Part shown: in pieces, positions 63,119 to 64,000 of the stretch
How positions within the stretch are numbered: position 1 is the stretch's first letter
Layout: each line of letters starts with the position of its first letter
From: Irpex lacteus
Taxonomy: Eukaryota > Basidiomycota > Agaricomycetes > Polyporales > Irpicaceae
Reading direction: 5' to 3'
NCBI GenBank assembly: GCA_001986395.2
Contig: MQVO02000054.1
Location: 49,625 to 113,624 of the forward strand
Length of the DNA: 64,000 nt
Program-made: the position numbers and the translations under genes
The notes under the pieces: generated by a model
The model's input: the letters and a program-made list of their open reading frames with translations, nothing else
Databases searched by the model: none
Told to the model about the DNA's origin: nothing

Positions 63119-64000
63119 TCTTGTCTATGGAGTTCGTAGCATCCTATCGTTCTTGTACAATAGGACACGCAGTGTCCTTCTCAATTTCGCGGTGATGGCC
63201 TTCATGTGCTGTCATTCACAAGTCACAACATTAGCTTACATCTGGTCAGTGAAGTTAGTATTTCATGTGACTCGTTTGCTGACATTCTTCACAAGTCACA
63301 ACATTAGCTTACATCTGGTCAGTGAAGTTAGTATTTCATGTGACTCGTTTGCTGACATTCTTCACAAGTCACAACATTAGCTTACATCTGGTCAGTGAAG
63401 TTAGTATTTCATGTGACTCGTTTGCTGACATTCAGAATGGCAATACTTGACAGGCAATGCAAATGCCTGTCGCAGTGGGCGAGATACGTCGTGCGAATCT
63501 CATGTTTCGTACCCACTCTATCTGACAATTGCTCTTTGTTATCTCGCATCGCGCCCACTTACTATCATTTCTTCAAAAAAGCGACCAACCACAAGCATCA
63601 CAAGCTTTCTCTACATACCACACAAACCACACCAGGCCCAACACTGAAGGACTGGACAGGACTGGACAGAGGACTGGTTATGAGAGTGCGTAGGCAGAAA
63701 TCCTAGGAAATTCTGGTGCGCCGGACAAAGCAGCCTGCTCTACATCAGGTGCGCCGGACAAAGCAGCCTGCCCCACAGGAGGTGTGCCGGACAAGCCGGC
63801 CTGCCCCACAGGAGGTGTGCCGGACAAGCCGGCCTGCCCCACAGGAGGTGTGCCGGACAAGCCGGCCTGCCCCACAGGAGGTGTGCCGGACAAGCCGGCC
63901 TGCCCCACAGGAGGTGTGCCGGACAAGCCGCCTGCCCCACAGGAGGTGTGCCGGACAAGCCGGCCTGCCCCACAGGAGGTGTGCCGGACAAGCCGGCCTG

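Larger units (their letters stand above)
57058..64000. repeat. Complex tandem array, ~1.64-1.68 kb units, runs off the window
   Basis: Units begin with GGTTATGAGAGTGCGTAGG at 57058, 58700, 60359, 62001 and 63676, giving periods of 1642, 1659, 1642 and 1675 bp. Outside the minisatellite, the copies look identical over hundreds of bases. Each unit holds, in order: a 33-bp minisatellite; a block of TTCATTCTTGTCTATAG words with GGACAC/GTGTCC palindromes; a fragment of the F-box gene at 42785-44397; three copies of a 73-bp repeat; and a unique segment with a hairpin (GACAGGCA/TGCCTGTC). Length differences come from the minisatellite: plus 33 in unit 4, plus 17 (partial unit) in unit 2. Unit 5 is cut by the window end and has a one-base loss. 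The open frames within it arise from repeat periodicity, so I do not call them genes. Confidence 0.95.

Noticed and set aside
57058..64000. CRISPR array
   Set aside because: Repeats are adjacent without unique spacers, and the context is eukaryotic.

Overview
The window reads as nuclear DNA of a filamentous basidiomycete, most likely an Agaricomycete. Genes are split by many short introns (about 45-80 nt, mostly GTACGT/GTAAGT/GTGAGT donors and YAG acceptors). There is a fungal RAD7, a fungal-type GATA factor, a beta-oxidation thiolase, a coronin relic and a large family of F-box proteins. No rRNA, tRNA, CRISPR, bacterial operon or recognisable reverse transcriptase/integrase was seen. All splice models below were built by hand from reading frame, phase and splice consensus.

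Layout. 0.1-2.4 kb: a six-exon gene of unknown function (+). 4.0-6.3 kb: RAD7, a nucleotide-excision-repair LRR protein (-), with an apparent one-base frameshift. 8.4-9.8 kb: a membrane-anchored low-complexity protein (+). 10-49 kb: a lineage-specific cluster of F-box/LRR-like genes: two decayed copies (10.1-12.6 kb) and nine intact ones starting near 14.6, 15.3, 18.7, 31.9, 32.5, 36.3, 44.4, 46.5 and 48.9 kb. Two of them (18.7 and 31.9 kb) lie in a roughly 2.2 kb inverted segmental duplication. Embedded in the cluster are two short genes (17.1-17.5 and 37.0-37.4 kb) for a small secreted eight-cysteine peptide family, each with an 18-nt micro-exon. A GATA zinc-finger gene (26.7-29.4 kb) and a Ser/Thr-rich single-pass membrane protein (39.5-41.7 kb) are housekeeping or regulatory genes inside the cluster. 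49.7-51.3 kb: 3-ketoacyl-CoA thiolase (-). 52.1-52.8 kb: the 3' end of a coronin gene, truncated and frameshifted. 55.4-56.3 kb: an A+T-rich island with a tiny three-exon gene. 57.06 kb to the end: a tandem array of about 1.64-1.68 kb units, nearly identical to one another, each carrying a 33-bp minisatellite, a 3 x 73 bp block, repeated GGACAC/GTGTCC palindromes and a deleted fragment copied from the F-box gene at 42.8-44.4 kb.

How the parts relate. Most of the F-box proteins share one plan: an N-terminal F-box, a leucine-rich middle, one phase-1 intron at an equivalent place, and a C-terminal tail with a Cys-x4-Cys-x-Trp signature. They look like rapidly duplicating substrate adaptors for SCF ubiquitin ligases, with births (inverted duplication), deaths (frameshifted copies) and fragments captured by the satellite. 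The interleaved secreted cysteine-rich peptides, with signal peptide, a Lys-Arg site and an identical cysteine frame, are the most novel-looking element. 20.4-26.6 kb and 52.8-55.4 kb are gene-poor.
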